Assembly: GCA_037954235.1 (NCBI GenBank)
Contig: JBBMOA010000014.1
Location: 17,632,773 to 17,696,772 of the forward strand
Direction: 5' to 3'
Origin: Aulostomus chinensis
Taxonomy: Eukaryota > Chordata > Actinopteri > Syngnathiformes > Aulostomidae
DNA: 64,000 nt
In this document: positions 48,079 through 59,000 of the stretch, one piece after another
Numbering within the stretch: the stretch's first letter is position 1
Layout of the letters: every line of letters starts with the position of its first letter
The notes under the pieces: model-generated
What the model was told of the DNA's origin: nothing
Database searches by the model: none
What the model saw: only the letters and a program-made list of their open reading frames with translations
Position numbers and translations under genes: made by a program

Positions 48079-48774
48079 ATGAACTCCATGACACAGCCCC
48101 TTCACGGAGGCCAAGAAAGCCACGTTTTAAGAATGGACACCGTAGTGATACAGAAGGGACGACGGAAGAGAGAGTTCATACCTGAAGAGAAGAAAGATGT
48201 CCAATACTGGGAGAAACGTCGTAAGAACAACGAAGCCGCCAAGCGTTCGAGGGAAAGGAGGAGGATGAGTGACTATGTGTTGGAGTGTCATGTCATGGCT
48301 CTGAAAGAAGAGAATGCCAGGCTTTGTGCTGAATTGGTGGCCCTGAAGGTCAGCTTCGGCATGCTCAATGCTGCAGCCTATCAGAGCAGTCAAATGCAAC
48401 ATCTCAACAGCACTCACTATCAGTATCTGCATAGGAACTACTTCTTGGCTGGGGGGGAGCCCTCCATCATGCCTGGTCATCAGCAGCATCACCCTGTACT
48501 CATACCTGCATATGCCCTCCATTCATATTCAAACACACCTGGTAGCTCAGACCTCCTCACATCTCTTGTCGGATCTCAAAGTTTCCTGCCCTTCCATTCA
48601 TCCTATCCTGGAACATCTCTTTTGAAGCCCACTCCTGCAAGAGTTGTGTCAAATGAGCTTGAGCAGCAGGTCCCAGGGGTGTCGTCCCTGTCTCGTCTAA
48701 CAAAATCAGCTCAAGTGGAGAAAGAACCTCCTCCCTACCGAGACAATAACTGTCAGACGGATCATTTCATGTAG
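48079..48774 (+). CDS. NFIL3/E4BP4-like bZIP transcription factor 2
   Basis: A single coding exon of 231 residues, preceded by an acceptor (ATTCCAG at 48042-48048) that implies a non-coding upstream exon. The basic region [20 protein letters not shown] (about 38-57) is nearly identical to NFIL3, and [12 protein letters not shown] leads into the zipper. Heptad leucines L-L-L-L are intact, spaced by seven, through [19 protein letters not shown]. The tail is Ser/His-rich and ends NCQTDHFM, with no recognised domain. Expected role: nuclear repressor or modulator at D-box (TTAYGTAA-type) sites, as homodimer or with PAR-bZIP partners. Met 19 (MDTVVIQ) is an alternative start. The frame is intact and similar to the 38.1 kb gene only across the bZIP. 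Confidence 0.9.
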   Translation: MNSMTQPLHGGQESHVLRMDTVVIQKGRRKREFIPEEKKDVQYWEKRRKNNEAAKRSRERRRMSDYVLECHVMALKEENARLCAELVALKVSFGMLNAAAYQSSQMQHLNSTHYQYLHRNYFLAGGEPSIMPGHQQHHPVLIPAYALHSYSNTPGSSDLLTSLVGSQSFLPFHSSYPGTSLLKPTPARVVSNELEQQVPGVSSLSRLTKSAQVEKEPPPYRDNNCQTDHFM

Positions 48775-49000
48775 GAGAGTGTGTCTGCAGTACAGTTGTT
48801 TGATTCTCTGTCTCTTTTTTAAGCCAACAGAGTTCTTTGTGTCCAGACATTCCCAAACTTGAGAATGCTGCAGCCCCATTTTAATTCTGAAGAGAAAAAA
48901 AAGATTTATGTGAAAATAGTATGTGAAAAAAGTATGTAAAAGTACGTCAAGTCACACTGGTAAATATTATGTCCAAAGACAGACGGAAAAGGAAGTTTGA

Positions 49001-49006
49001 AATAAA
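49001..49006 (+). terminator. Poly(A) signal of nfil3-like 2
   Basis: AATAAA about 230 bp past the stop codon. Confidence 0.55.
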
Positions 49007-49273
49007 AAAGGTTCATTTGTAAAATTTTAAAGTTCATATTGATCCTAATTTCGCTATTTCACATCCATATTTACACAACAAACAACTGAAAAAAGGTCAC
49101 CTAGTCAGGGTAAAGTTGGCCTACTATTAAATTACCTGACTTGAGCAAATCCACAAGTTGTCCCGGTTATCATGAGACAGGTCTGTAAGGCCGTCGCCAC
49201 CATCCCAGGGTCACCTTACATCAAAACAGTTCCTACCATCACTTTGTCAGTTCCGTAAAACAAACATCCGCCA

Positions 49274-49510
49274 GCATGCGCATGCCCAGTGTGATGGATC
49301 AGTGCGTACATTTTCTGATACTTCTGACGCGTTGGGTTGCGTGAGATGCGTTTTTTTTCTCCTCCTCGCATTCTGCGCAGACACGCCCTAGCCTGCTTCT
49401 GATTGGTTAGTTCTCGTTGCAAGTCATTCGTCTCCTGATCTTAAACACCGCCTTGAAGTCAGTACGCAGTACGCAGGCGTCAGTACGCAGGCTTCAGTAC
49501 GCAGGCGTGC
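49274..49510. promoter_or_regulatory. CpG-enriched patch with palindromic GCATGCGCATGC and minisatellite
   Basis: GCATGCGCATGC (49274-49285) is a palindrome resembling an NRF1 site. GACGCGTTGGGTTGCGTG follows near 49326. A minisatellite of CAGTACGCAGGCGT-like units occupies 49460-49510. This is unlike the AT-rich surroundings. It may be an unannotated promoter or a repeat; no adjacent coding frame is recognised. Confidence 0.3.
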
Positions 49511-50227
49511 GAGGTTGCGTGGGCCAGACTGTCAGCTAATGCTAATACTGCTACGGAATTGTAGCTTGAAGTGAGGTTGTTGTTGCAATTTTACATTCTT
49601 GTCCAAATGAGGCAGCTAATGCAAGTGTGAAACAAGGCTCTCACTTTTCTTCTGCGCCTGTGACAAAATAAAATAGCAGATTTCAACTTCGTGTTTCATG
49701 TGGGTTTTGGTGTAGGTCCACACCATCGTCAGCATAGTGTTTTAAGGGAAACAGGAGCGAGATAGACTGCGCCATTAGATCCTCATTTCAAAGTTGTACA
49801 GCAGTCATAACCCTGGAAGCCTGCAATGGCGCAATTACAGTTAGTATGAAGTTAGGGCAGCAAGCAATGTTAAAAGTAACATGCATATCCTTGCCCTCTT
49901 AGAACGATCGCTCAAGTAATTTTTTCCCCCAAGTTGTTCAGAAAACAAAAAACTGGAGACAAAACATAATAAGGAGTTGTTTTTGGCACCAAAAATGACT
50001 TAGGCAATAAGAATGTATATCAAATATTTAGACATCATGCCGGCTTACTCCGAGTACATAGGGGCCATTTGTTCTAGAGTTCACTGTATTCAGGTCTACT
50101 ATGTGAATTAAGGATAGCGTCCATTAGCAATCAGTGTTTTTAGCTTCAACGGAATGTCTCTGATGATCTTCGAATGGCTCTGGTCCCAACAGAGCACAAG
50201 GTAGCCCGGTTTTCGAGCCATTCAGAA

Positions 50228-50545
50228 TTACGCACGAATTCTGCAGTGCACCACTAGTAAACTCCCGTTAAGTGAAAACCCATTGGTGTGGATGTCACCA
50301 TAGCATCCAGCAGAACAGCGGATATGAGAATCAATAACCTTTTTAAGCCTCTCCATTTTCTCTTCAATTTGCGACGTGTCTAAAGTGAATGTGTGCAGTT
50401 TCAACGACCTTTGAGGAAAAGAAACAATCAAGGGTGTTCTGAAAGTGGAACACATGATTAAAAGCATAGGCTGGGGAAAATATTCTTCTTGATCTGCCCT
50501 GATCCTCCTCTGGATCGTTTCGCAGCTGAGCTCTAGAAACAACAG
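50228..50545 (-). other. Overlapping open frames of unknown origin
   Basis: After a plausible minus-strand acceptor (GTTTCTAG, AG at 50537-50536), two frames stay open. One reads LSCETIQRRIRADQEEYFPQ, the other AQLRNDPEEDQGRSRRIF. The first continues to EEKMERLKKVIDSHIR. I recognise neither. It could be a decayed coding fragment or chance. Confidence 0.2.
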
Positions 50546-51497
50546 CGTAAAAAAAAAGTCAATGCAATGACTTTTTAATCTGCTCACAAAAAGTCTTTTT
50601 TTATTTGTGTTTTGATGATGCATTATAAATTAACAATAAAATCTCACATGAAGAAGCAGGCTACCTGTATCTTTAACTAAAGTGAATTATGACAGGAAAA
50701 TTGTTTCTTCCAACCAGCAAATCTTTCATCGGTGACAGCACATCAATTTGTCTGACGACGTATTGAAAATGGACAAACTCCAAGGAAAACTCATTCATGT
50801 AAAAATTAAACAAAACATTTCACAGTGACAGGGTCACAGATATATTGTTGACTCTTTAGCCACATCATTGGGGTAGGCTGACCAGATAGCTGCTATAAAA
50901 ATGGGACAGTAGACAAGACATCATTGTAGCAGGTATAGCATAGCATGCTTTATAAAGTGTGCTTCATTTTTATAAAACAATACAATACAAAACAGTAGCA
51001 CAGTTTCCAAACACAATGGTTTCGATATTTACAAGATGGATTTTCGGCAGCAGACCAGAAGAAATGCTGTATACATTTTTAAAATGTTAGGAGTTACAAG
51101 TGGTGTCAAATTAGCCCGTGAAAATATGCACGGTTCATCACGTATAACACCGTCACATGACTTTATATTTAGTTTGGGATTTTTGTGTCGTATGTTGGTC
51201 AACAGAAACACAAAATGATTTACAGTAGAACTTCCTCATTTTATTCTGCAGAAGATGGAGGAGACGCTGGCTGAGTATGTTTTGTCATTTGAACTTTTCA
51301 CTACAAACTCCAACAGACTCAGGTCCATAAATTATCACTGGCCTTTTTGGGAAGTTCAAAGTGGTATTGCTCTTTTAAGTTTTAAGTTTAGTACCATTAA
51401 TGGCCAACAGAGAGCAGCACGACAACAATGTTTGGAGTGTTGGCGCTCAGCAGGATGAGCGGGTACCTGGTGCTAAAAAAAACCCAACAAAAAAAGA

Positions 51498-51530
51498 ACA
51501 ACAACAACAACAACAAAAAACAACAGATCA
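51498..51530. repeat. (AAC)n tract
   Basis: AACAACAAC units between A-rich stretches. Confidence 0.75.
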
Positions 51531-53426
51531 GCCTTGAAGTTAGACATTCTCTTTAAAATTACATAAAAAAAATGAACAGGATGAACTGTTGTTGCTATTG
51601 ACTGGCTTATTTTAGTAGAATTAAAAATGACAGATGATATAGAAACATAAAACTGACAAATGCCCATGTTGTTCTGACAGTTGCTGAATACAAAGTAGAA
51701 CCAAAAAACACTGGTGGTCCCTCGCTGATTAAAAAAAACAACAACTTTCATTTACCATCATACAAATAAACAATTTGTACGTGGAAATAGGGAATTCCTA
51801 TTTATCACAATAAATAATTGAAAAATTACTTGATTCCAAAGGGTTACATGTGACTTTTGATTGCTGTTCGAACTGCATTTAGAAACACCTCTTCAGTAAT
51901 TACAAAATGTTACGTCATGCTATCTTGTATAGTTAAAAGTTTGTTATCCAGTTCCAAAGTCCTCCCAGGACATCTCGGCTCTCTCTCCTCTCTGTCCTCT
52001 CTTCATGATGACCTCTGTTCCAGCCTGCAAGGTCTTCATCACATTAGCATTTGGCCCAGCATGTCTCAAACACATCGGGGTCCTTATGAAAACCCACTTA
52101 CCTCCTTCCCCCGCTGGTCAGCCAAGCTGCCCCACTATCACGTACGGACGAAAATAGGCTGGTGAACTGAAACCTGATGTAAGCGCTCTTTTTTTCTGAT
52201 TTGTTGTGGGAGCTCAGGGAACAGGTACGTCTCGCTGCAATATCTATCTGATGGCATGATTCAGTGAGCTCGCAAAAGCTTCATTTATCACTGGACCGAC
52301 TTGAAAATTAAACAAAATCTTTCAACCACATTAGAAAGATCAAATCGGATCACACAACAGTAATAATAACAACCACAAGGATTTCAATGTCAGTGATTAC
52401 AAAATATATCATACATCTTGTACAGTACATTTCCTACTCATACAGTACTTCCACAGCTGGTTCAGTTTACAAATACTACAAGTCTTTCAAAGTATGGGGT
52501 CAACTCTGTACATGCATTCATCTTTAGCATCCAGTATTTGCAGATCTGAGGGGTCTTGAATAATGTAGAAATCCATGTTGGAACTCATTAATGTGCATCT
52601 TCACATAATTGTGCATGTTCCGATTTGTCACCACATAACTGTGCACGGGGCCCTTTAATTGTGAGGTAACCTGTGGATGCCCCATTCTTAATGGGTTGTA
52701 GGATAAGAGGTTACTTAGCTTTGAGCAGCTCTGTAATGTGGAACAGTCCTCATTGACATTGATGTAACACGGTGCCTTATGGTCAACTTGGCAGTGTTGC
52801 AGAGTGAAAACGTTTAGTGTCTAATTTACAAATCCGCTATCAACAAATTAGACTTCAAGCTGACTAAATGCTCATAAATATGCAGTATATCATTTGAACT
52901 GTTCAAATATGTTTTGGCAAGTCCTTGGCGTTAATTGAGCACTCCCCCGTATCGTGTATTCATGAGATATAGAGCTTGAATCAACTCAGACGGAGCAGAG
53001 GCGAAGTCTTCAGATGACAAAGGGGATGGAGTTTCTTAAGTGGCAGGGAAGTTGGCAAGAGCTTTGTAGAGGTTTAAGACTGGTGGGAGGGAGCGCTTTT
53101 GTTGCGTGGTCTTTTATCAGTCTTTTCACCATTCGGAGACATCTGAAACTGAAACCTAGATTTCTTCTGCACAATAATGCAAACACACAAATTGGATTTC
53201 TCTTGCCTTATTTACACTAATAATAAAACAATGTCTCGCTACAATGCCTCATAAATAATTGTATGAATGTTTTGCAAGCATGAAGGGCTGCTCCGGTGGT
53301 TTACCTCCTTGTTTGAGACTGCTCATGAACAGTATCTTGGAGCAATAATAATAAGTTCATAATGTGGCCTAAATGTTAGAGAAGCCGGCATGGAACAGTG
53401 CTTTCTCCTCCCACAACTGAAATGCC

Positions 53427-53571
53427 CTTGAGCCAGGCACCTAACTGTTATAAATGCTCCTCGGGATGATAGTTGCTCCGGTGTGTGTGTTCACTACCAA
53501 CAAATGGGTCAACAGCAGAGTCCTAATTTCCCCGCAGGGATTAACAAAGTATCTAAAAAAAAAAAAAAAAA
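53427..53571 (+). mobile_element. SINE-like retroposon 3' part with poly(A)
   Basis: CCCTTGAGCCAGGCACCTAA, then AATTTCCCCGCAGGGATTAA, CAAAGTATCTA and an A-run of about 16. The phrase GGGATTAA-AAAGTATCTA is typical of a common teleost retroposon end. It stops 14 bp before the lingo3 stop codon, so it lies in or abuts the lingo3 3' UTR in antisense. Confidence 0.55.
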
Positions 53572-53584
53572 CTGTCTTATAGAA

Positions 53585-55417
53585 TCAAATCATTTTCATG
53601 TTGAACTTACGTGCCCCACCCTGTCCTCCACTGGCAGCAGGTCCATCCACCTTTCTGAAAGAATATTCCACTGAGAAGTTATTTTTGTGCTGTCCTCTCC
53701 CGCGACTCCACACAAACAGCAGAATGAAACAAAAGAGAACCACTCCCAGGAACATGATACAGCCCATTGCTGTGGATATGAGGATTGTCTTGAGGTCCAG
53801 AGTGAACTTCAAAAAGACTCTGGTATCATTTAGGTTTGTGTCATTCAGGTCCCCAGCATAATATGTACGGTTGGCCATAAGAGCTGCATCTAGTGGCAGC
53901 CCGCTGACCGTGAGTGTGGCAAAATATGTGTCATTTCCACCAGCATTGCTTGCAATGCAGATGTAAGTTCCACTGTCTGTTACCTGGGCATACCTTATTT
54001 CTAATGTACCCTCTGGTAATACAATTAGGCGACCACTGCTCTTTGTGGTAATCCGGCGGCGCTGAGGGGAGATCCAGAATATCACTGGTGTTGGCTCACC
54101 CTCTGCTCTGCAAATGAATGACACTACCTGCCCCTCGCGAGCAGATATTTGTTGCAGTTTCCTGTTGCGAATTTTGGGCTTCTGGCAAGTAAAATGGTCG
54201 AAGAGAGCAGAGTCTGAGAAAGCGCTAAGAGCCCGACCCTGCACCTCGACAGGAGTCATGCACACCGGAGAAGCACCATCGAAATTAAGTGTCTTCCTGC
54301 GTTGAAGGATCCAGAGCAGACGGCAGTCGCAGGCAAGAGGGTTCCCATCCAAACGCAGCGTCTCCAGAGTGTTGACAGATTGAAAAGCTCCCTCCTCAAG
54401 GGTCACCAGGCTGTTAGTGGAGAGGTTAAGAAGGCGAATTTGCCTAAGACCACCTAGAGCATAAGGCTGCACTGTCACTAGGTTGGTGTTGACCAGATGC
54501 AGCTCCTTCAGCCTCACAAGGTCCCGTAGCGCCCAGGACTCCAAGACAGATATAGGATTGTAGGAGAGGTTGAGGCTGGTGAGGTGGGCCAGGCTTCGTA
54601 GGGCAGAAGTGGGCACAGAGGTGATGTTGGTGTGTGTGATAGACAACCAAGACAGGTTAAGCCCCTGCAGGCTGTGAGGGGAAATGTACTCCAAAAAGGG
54701 CCAGTGAGCAATCTCTAGGCCCCTCAGGTTTCCCAGTTTCCGGAAGTTCTGGTCCTCTAAGGCGGATATGCTGAGGTAGCGAAGCCGTAGAGTTACCAAA
54801 TTATGCAGGTAAGACAAAGACTGGCTGGACACAGAAGTCAGGTTACACCTCTCAATGGTCAGCTCTCTCAGTCCCACTAGACCCAAAAAAGCCTTGTTAG
54901 AGATATAAACCAGATCATTATCTCCAACCTCCAGGTTCCTTAGACTTTTCAGGTCTTGGAAAGTAAAGTCTAAAAGAATTACAATCTTATTCCCACTCAG
55001 GTCCAGTGAAGTTAGGTTGGACAGGCGTGAAAAAGCCCCCATGGGGACCAGTTTTAATTGGTTACCCCTCAGTGAAAGTGACTGCAGGGTCTGGAGACTA
55101 GAAAAAGCATTTGGCTCCAGGACAGTAATCATGTTCTCACTCAAGTCCAGCTTTTCAAGACGAGGATAAGGGAGCAGGTCACCATGCTCTACCCAACGCA
55201 GCTTATTCCCGCTTAGGTCCAGGATCTTCGTGTCCACTGGGATGCCATCTGGCAGCGCGGTCAGACGTTTACCATGACAGGAAACAGTCTTGAGCTTTGT
55301 AATGCAATCGCAACGTTGAGGACATCCTTGGCTCTGGGTAGGAGACACCATAATCATAATGAGTAAGAAGAAGAAAGGCATGAGCCAAACCACATCCTGG
55401 CCCAGGCTCACCCCCAT
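53585..55417 (-). CDS. lingo3: LINGO3: LRR and Ig domain type I membrane protein
   Basis: A single intronless coding exon of 610 residues. It has an N-terminal signal sequence (VVWLMPFFFLLIMIMV), an LRRNT (CPQRCDC), then about twelve leucine-rich repeats from about residue 60 to 360. An LRRCT follows (NPLACDCRLLW to FTCQKPK). Next is one C2-type Ig domain with cysteines in VSFICRAEG and SGTYICIASNAGGND. A membrane segment (MGCIMFLGVVLFCFILLF) precedes a ~40-residue cytosolic tail ending RKFNMKMI. The tail segment WSRGRGQHKNNFSVEYSF matches LINGO3 rather than LINGO1/2/4. LINGO proteins act at neuronal surfaces; LINGO3's partners are less certain. I chose ATG 55417-55415. The frame is open up to an acceptor at 55485-55484, so an upstream exon could extend it. 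Single-exon structure and length fit the family. Confidence 0.97.
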   Translation of the reverse strand: MGVSLGQDVVWLMPFFFLLIMIMVSPTQSQGCPQRCDCITKLKTVSCHGKRLTALPDGIPVDTKILDLSGNKLRWVEHGDLLPYPRLEKLDLSENMITVLEPNAFSSLQTLQSLSLRGNQLKLVPMGAFSRLSNLTSLDLSGNKIVILLDFTFQDLKSLRNLEVGDNDLVYISNKAFLGLVGLRELTIERCNLTSVSSQSLSYLHNLVTLRLRYLSISALEDQNFRKLGNLRGLEIAHWPFLEYISPHSLQGLNLSWLSITHTNITSVPTSALRSLAHLTSLNLSYNPISVLESWALRDLVRLKELHLVNTNLVTVQPYALGGLRQIRLLNLSTNSLVTLEEGAFQSVNTLETLRLDGNPLACDCRLLWILQRRKTLNFDGASPVCMTPVEVQGRALSAFSDSALFDHFTCQKPKIRNRKLQQISAREGQVVSFICRAEGEPTPVIFWISPQRRRITTKSSGRLIVLPEGTLEIRYAQVTDSGTYICIASNAGGNDTYFATLTVSGLPLDAALMANRTYYAGDLNDTNLNDTRVFLKFTLDLKTILISTAMGCIMFLGVVLFCFILLFVWSRGRGQHKNNFSVEYSFRKVDGPAASGGQGGARKFNMKMI

Positions 55418-55485
55418 GGCCCTCCTTTCTTCTGCTTCCTCCTTCTCCTCTGGGGTCTGGGGTTGAATCACTGAGCCAAACACCT
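55418..55485 (-). other. lingo3: 5' part of lingo3 exon with splice acceptor
   Basis: TTTTTTTTTTCCAG ends at 55484 and the exon continues GTGTTTGGC to the ATG. The 66 bp before the ATG encode no in-frame stop, but begin with GTG rather than ATG. I treat them as 5' UTR and infer at least one upstream exon, not located. Confidence 0.6.
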
Positions 55486-55937
55486 GGAAAAAAAAAGGAA
55501 GGGAGAGTTAGATAAAAGAGATTGAGAGTGAAAAGGGGGAATACAAAGAGAAAGACAATGCCACAAAATAATTAAACTCAATTTCACTTCAACACTACTA
55601 ATTAAACCCTCTAAGTGAGTGGAATTACAATCACAGACTCTAATTTACCAGGAAGAGTAGCAAAATTAAAGCTAAAACTCCGAGATAATCCTCCAAAGAC
55701 TCTATTGAGCTGAAACTGTTTGGTTTAGAACGGTCGACTGCGCCTTGCATGTGCTTGGATTTTAAAATCATATGCCAGAAAGAGAAAAATTGCCCAATAG
55801 CTAAGAGTCAAACAAAACACAAGGCTCATCATGACTCATCACAGTAACACCATCATATCGTCTGCATAAGTCTCTGAGGCATGAAGTTTATCATGAGAGG
55901 AACTTGTGCAGTCTGACCTAGTCCTTTGGTTTCATAT

Positions 55938-55942
55938 TGCAC

Positions 55943-56005
<63 letters not shown>
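55938..56005. repeat. (AC)n microsatellite
   Basis: About 33 AC units, upstream of lingo3 in transcript sense. Confidence 0.95.
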
Positions 56006-56007
<2 letters not shown>

Positions 56008-59000
56008 TTGAACTGCTGGTGGATATTTTCAGCAGAATGGCAATCCCTTTATCAACTACCAACTAGTGAGGTATAAAGATTTATATTTCGAAATGTCATG
56101 AAAACTAAGGCGTGAGGCTGACAACCTGCTAAAACTACAGTGAGACAATCCATCCATTCAAGTGACAAAACTAAAAAAAAAACAAAAAACAAGTGTGAAA
56201 AGGCAGGCTATTGTCGGGGATTTCATATTCCCACCTGCTCCTGTTTCAGATGTCTTCTTTAAAGTCCTTCACCTCTACACATGTCCTAATCTACAATTCA
56301 TTCTGGTTAAGAGATGAATATTCCGATTAGCCTATTAGTCAGCCTGCCACAGAATAAATTACCTGTCTGAAAAAAATGCAAGAGGAGCTGTCAGAAAGGG
56401 GATATGCTTGATGAGGAGGACGTCATTAATTCTAGAAAGTCCACCATCTTCTTCTCAAAATTATAGTGTCATGTTCAATTTGACCTTTACGAAATACAAT
56501 ATAATCCCTTCATTCTTCCATTCTGTCATAATTATTAGCATGTGATTATCTATGTTATGGCCATAAATCTTTTTGTGTCGTGACCTTTGACCAGGAAAAT
56601 CTTTTCAGTACCCCTTGAGTCCCTGTTTTCGCCATAACTGGGAAAAAAAAATCCCTCTAACTGTTCCTGAGAAATTGCAATAATGAGAAAAAAAAAGTGC
56701 CTCGAACCAACAGCTCCTCGAAGCAAAACAGCCAAAAAAAGAGACAAAAACAGAGACAAAGAGACAAAACATAACAGAAAAAATTCCAACTGTTGCAGTC
56801 GACCCATCAGAGCAAATTTGATAAAAGGATGCAATTAACACCCCAAACATGACCAGCCACTAGCGGCCTATAAAGGTTGTTACATTTATTGGGGGTTTTT
56901 GTGAAAATCACTTCATGTTGACATTTCCTGCACTCCCAGGGAGTCCTTGCTTTTCCTTTTTTTTTCAGTTCAAGCTTAGTGACTAAAACTGTTCACATCA
57001 CATTGCCAGATTTCATCTTTTCATTCACCAAAATCATTATCTGGCATGACATTGGCCTTGTAGTTTCTGAATCATGTTGTATTTATTTTAAATAGATGTT
57101 TGCATCATGAGTGAACTCTGGGGGCTGGAAGTTCGACTTGCCCAGGGACCAGGACCAGAGGGAGACTGACACCTGACAATGACTGTGTGATAAAGTTGTT
57201 CATGTGTATTCACAACAGTAATTGGTGTGTTTTCAAGCTGTTAAAGTTGTTCAAGTGAAAGAACAAATCAACTAGAACCAGAGTGCAACGCTCTGCAGGA
57301 GGCTGAGCAAGGAAAACGATTACGGACTGAAACATCGGAAATTCCTTTTATCAAGAGAGAGATTTTAGACAAAGAAATTATTCAGGAAGTTGGATGTAGT
57401 TGTTTAACAGTGTTTTCCTTCTTGTCTGTGTGGCTTCTTGTCGCGGTTTTTTAATTTATGTTTGAAAGAACTTATAGTGATATACACCGCTGTGTCAGCT
57501 TTATATTTGAATGGGTCTTGCAGTGCTGTAGACTGTCATTTTATTTTATGTTTGTAATTCTTGTGCAACGGAGACATGGAGCTGAGATGGTGTACCTGTC
57601 TATTGGTGAGGCGACAAGCGTCGACATACCGCCGCTGTCACTAACTATTATGCTGAACGGATGCAGGGAGAACACTGCATGTTGTCCTTGGTGCTGAAAC
57701 ACTTAAATGTGACTGCAGACAGTTGTCTTTATTTGTTCTTCAAAACAAAGTTGCCTGACAAATGGCTTTGGCACTGTGTTAATGTTTCTTGATAAGATAG
57801 AGTAAACGCAAATGAGGTAAAAATGTATGCACCAGTTCAAGTATGAGTGGGAAATGTATTTTAATGAGATTATAAGCATCCCAAATGTTTTGTGGTGAAA
57901 AAAAATTGACAGAGGAAATCCAAGATGGCGGACTTTGTGCTCTGCCAGTGGATCAACCAGGACTTGAGATAAAAGCCGATCTCTGAGTTAAATGCACAGT
58001 CATCGATACCGTCCGTCAACACTCCCCTTCATTAACTCTCATCTTCAAGTAAAATCAAAACACAGACAAAGAGTGTGCTTTGCTGCTTTCTTTGTTTCAG
58101 ATTTCTTGGAGTTGTTTGTTGATTTCACTGGCTGTTTAATAATTTATTCCGTTGTATTTTTAGGCTAATTCCAAGAGGGATTCCTAGTTTGCAGAATATA
58201 ACGAGAGTTTTAGCTCTTGTGTGGCCATAACGGTGTGTCTGTTCTAAGTATCTCAATAACCATCAGACTGACTGTACTGTGATTTCGTAGCAGGATTTGT
58301 GTTAACCCAGGAATGATGCCCACTGATTCTTGTGCTGCCCTAACCTTTGCTTTAGTGCCGGCAGCAGGTTGACATTTGTGCTTTTCTTCAGGATCGCTCT
58401 GAAATTAGCTTCAGAAATTCATGTGTCCCTCAGGATGAATTCTAATGACTTGAACTAACTTGCCCAGCTTCTCGTCAAGCCCTGTCATAAGGTCAAATTT
58501 ATACAAACTTTAGTTTATGACCGAATGGCACTCCCCCTTCCTGCATCTGTGGAGCATGTAGCCGTCCTCAGAACACAAATTACAGTGGGTGAAAGACCAG
58601 TAGTCGATAACAGCCCCTTCAGCCCCCAGTCCTCATTCACAAATGTCTCCAATTTCCCTGTCAGTCACATGGCCCATTTTCCGACCCCATATCTGGTGGC
58701 AGTCACTCACCAATAAGTCCAGAGGCCTCCGTCAGCTAGTGCACCACAGGTCAACAGTAGGTGGATGGACGTGTGCACTCTAGCGTGCACAGCATGATCC
58801 TCTATGGGGACCAGCAGCTCTCTCTGTCCAAGAGGCTACGGTTACCTTGTAGTAAGCTGCTGTCAAAAATAACCACCAGTGTCACATCTCTTTGATTACA
58901 CAGCAGGAGGAGGACAGTGCTCTTCCCTGCTGATCTTCAGCGGACGCGGGGTGCAGAGGGCAAAGCAAAGGCGCTGCCAGAGGGAAGGAGTGGTTTCTCC

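Larger units (their letters stand above)
48775..53584. other. Region between nfil3-like 2 and lingo3
   Basis: The first ~230 bp is the 3' UTR of nfil3-like 2. Around 49.2-49.6 kb is a CpG-enriched patch with a minisatellite. 50.2-50.6 kb holds overlapping minus-strand open frames of unknown meaning. Sequence below 53.58 kb is probably the 3' UTR of lingo3 for an unknown distance. An AAC-rich tract lies at 51.5 kb. Confidence 0.5.

Noticed and set aside
55418..55483. 632-residue lingo3 starting at 55483
   Set aside because: The first codon there is GTG directly after a splice acceptor; the first ATG (55417) gives the expected signal peptide and family length.
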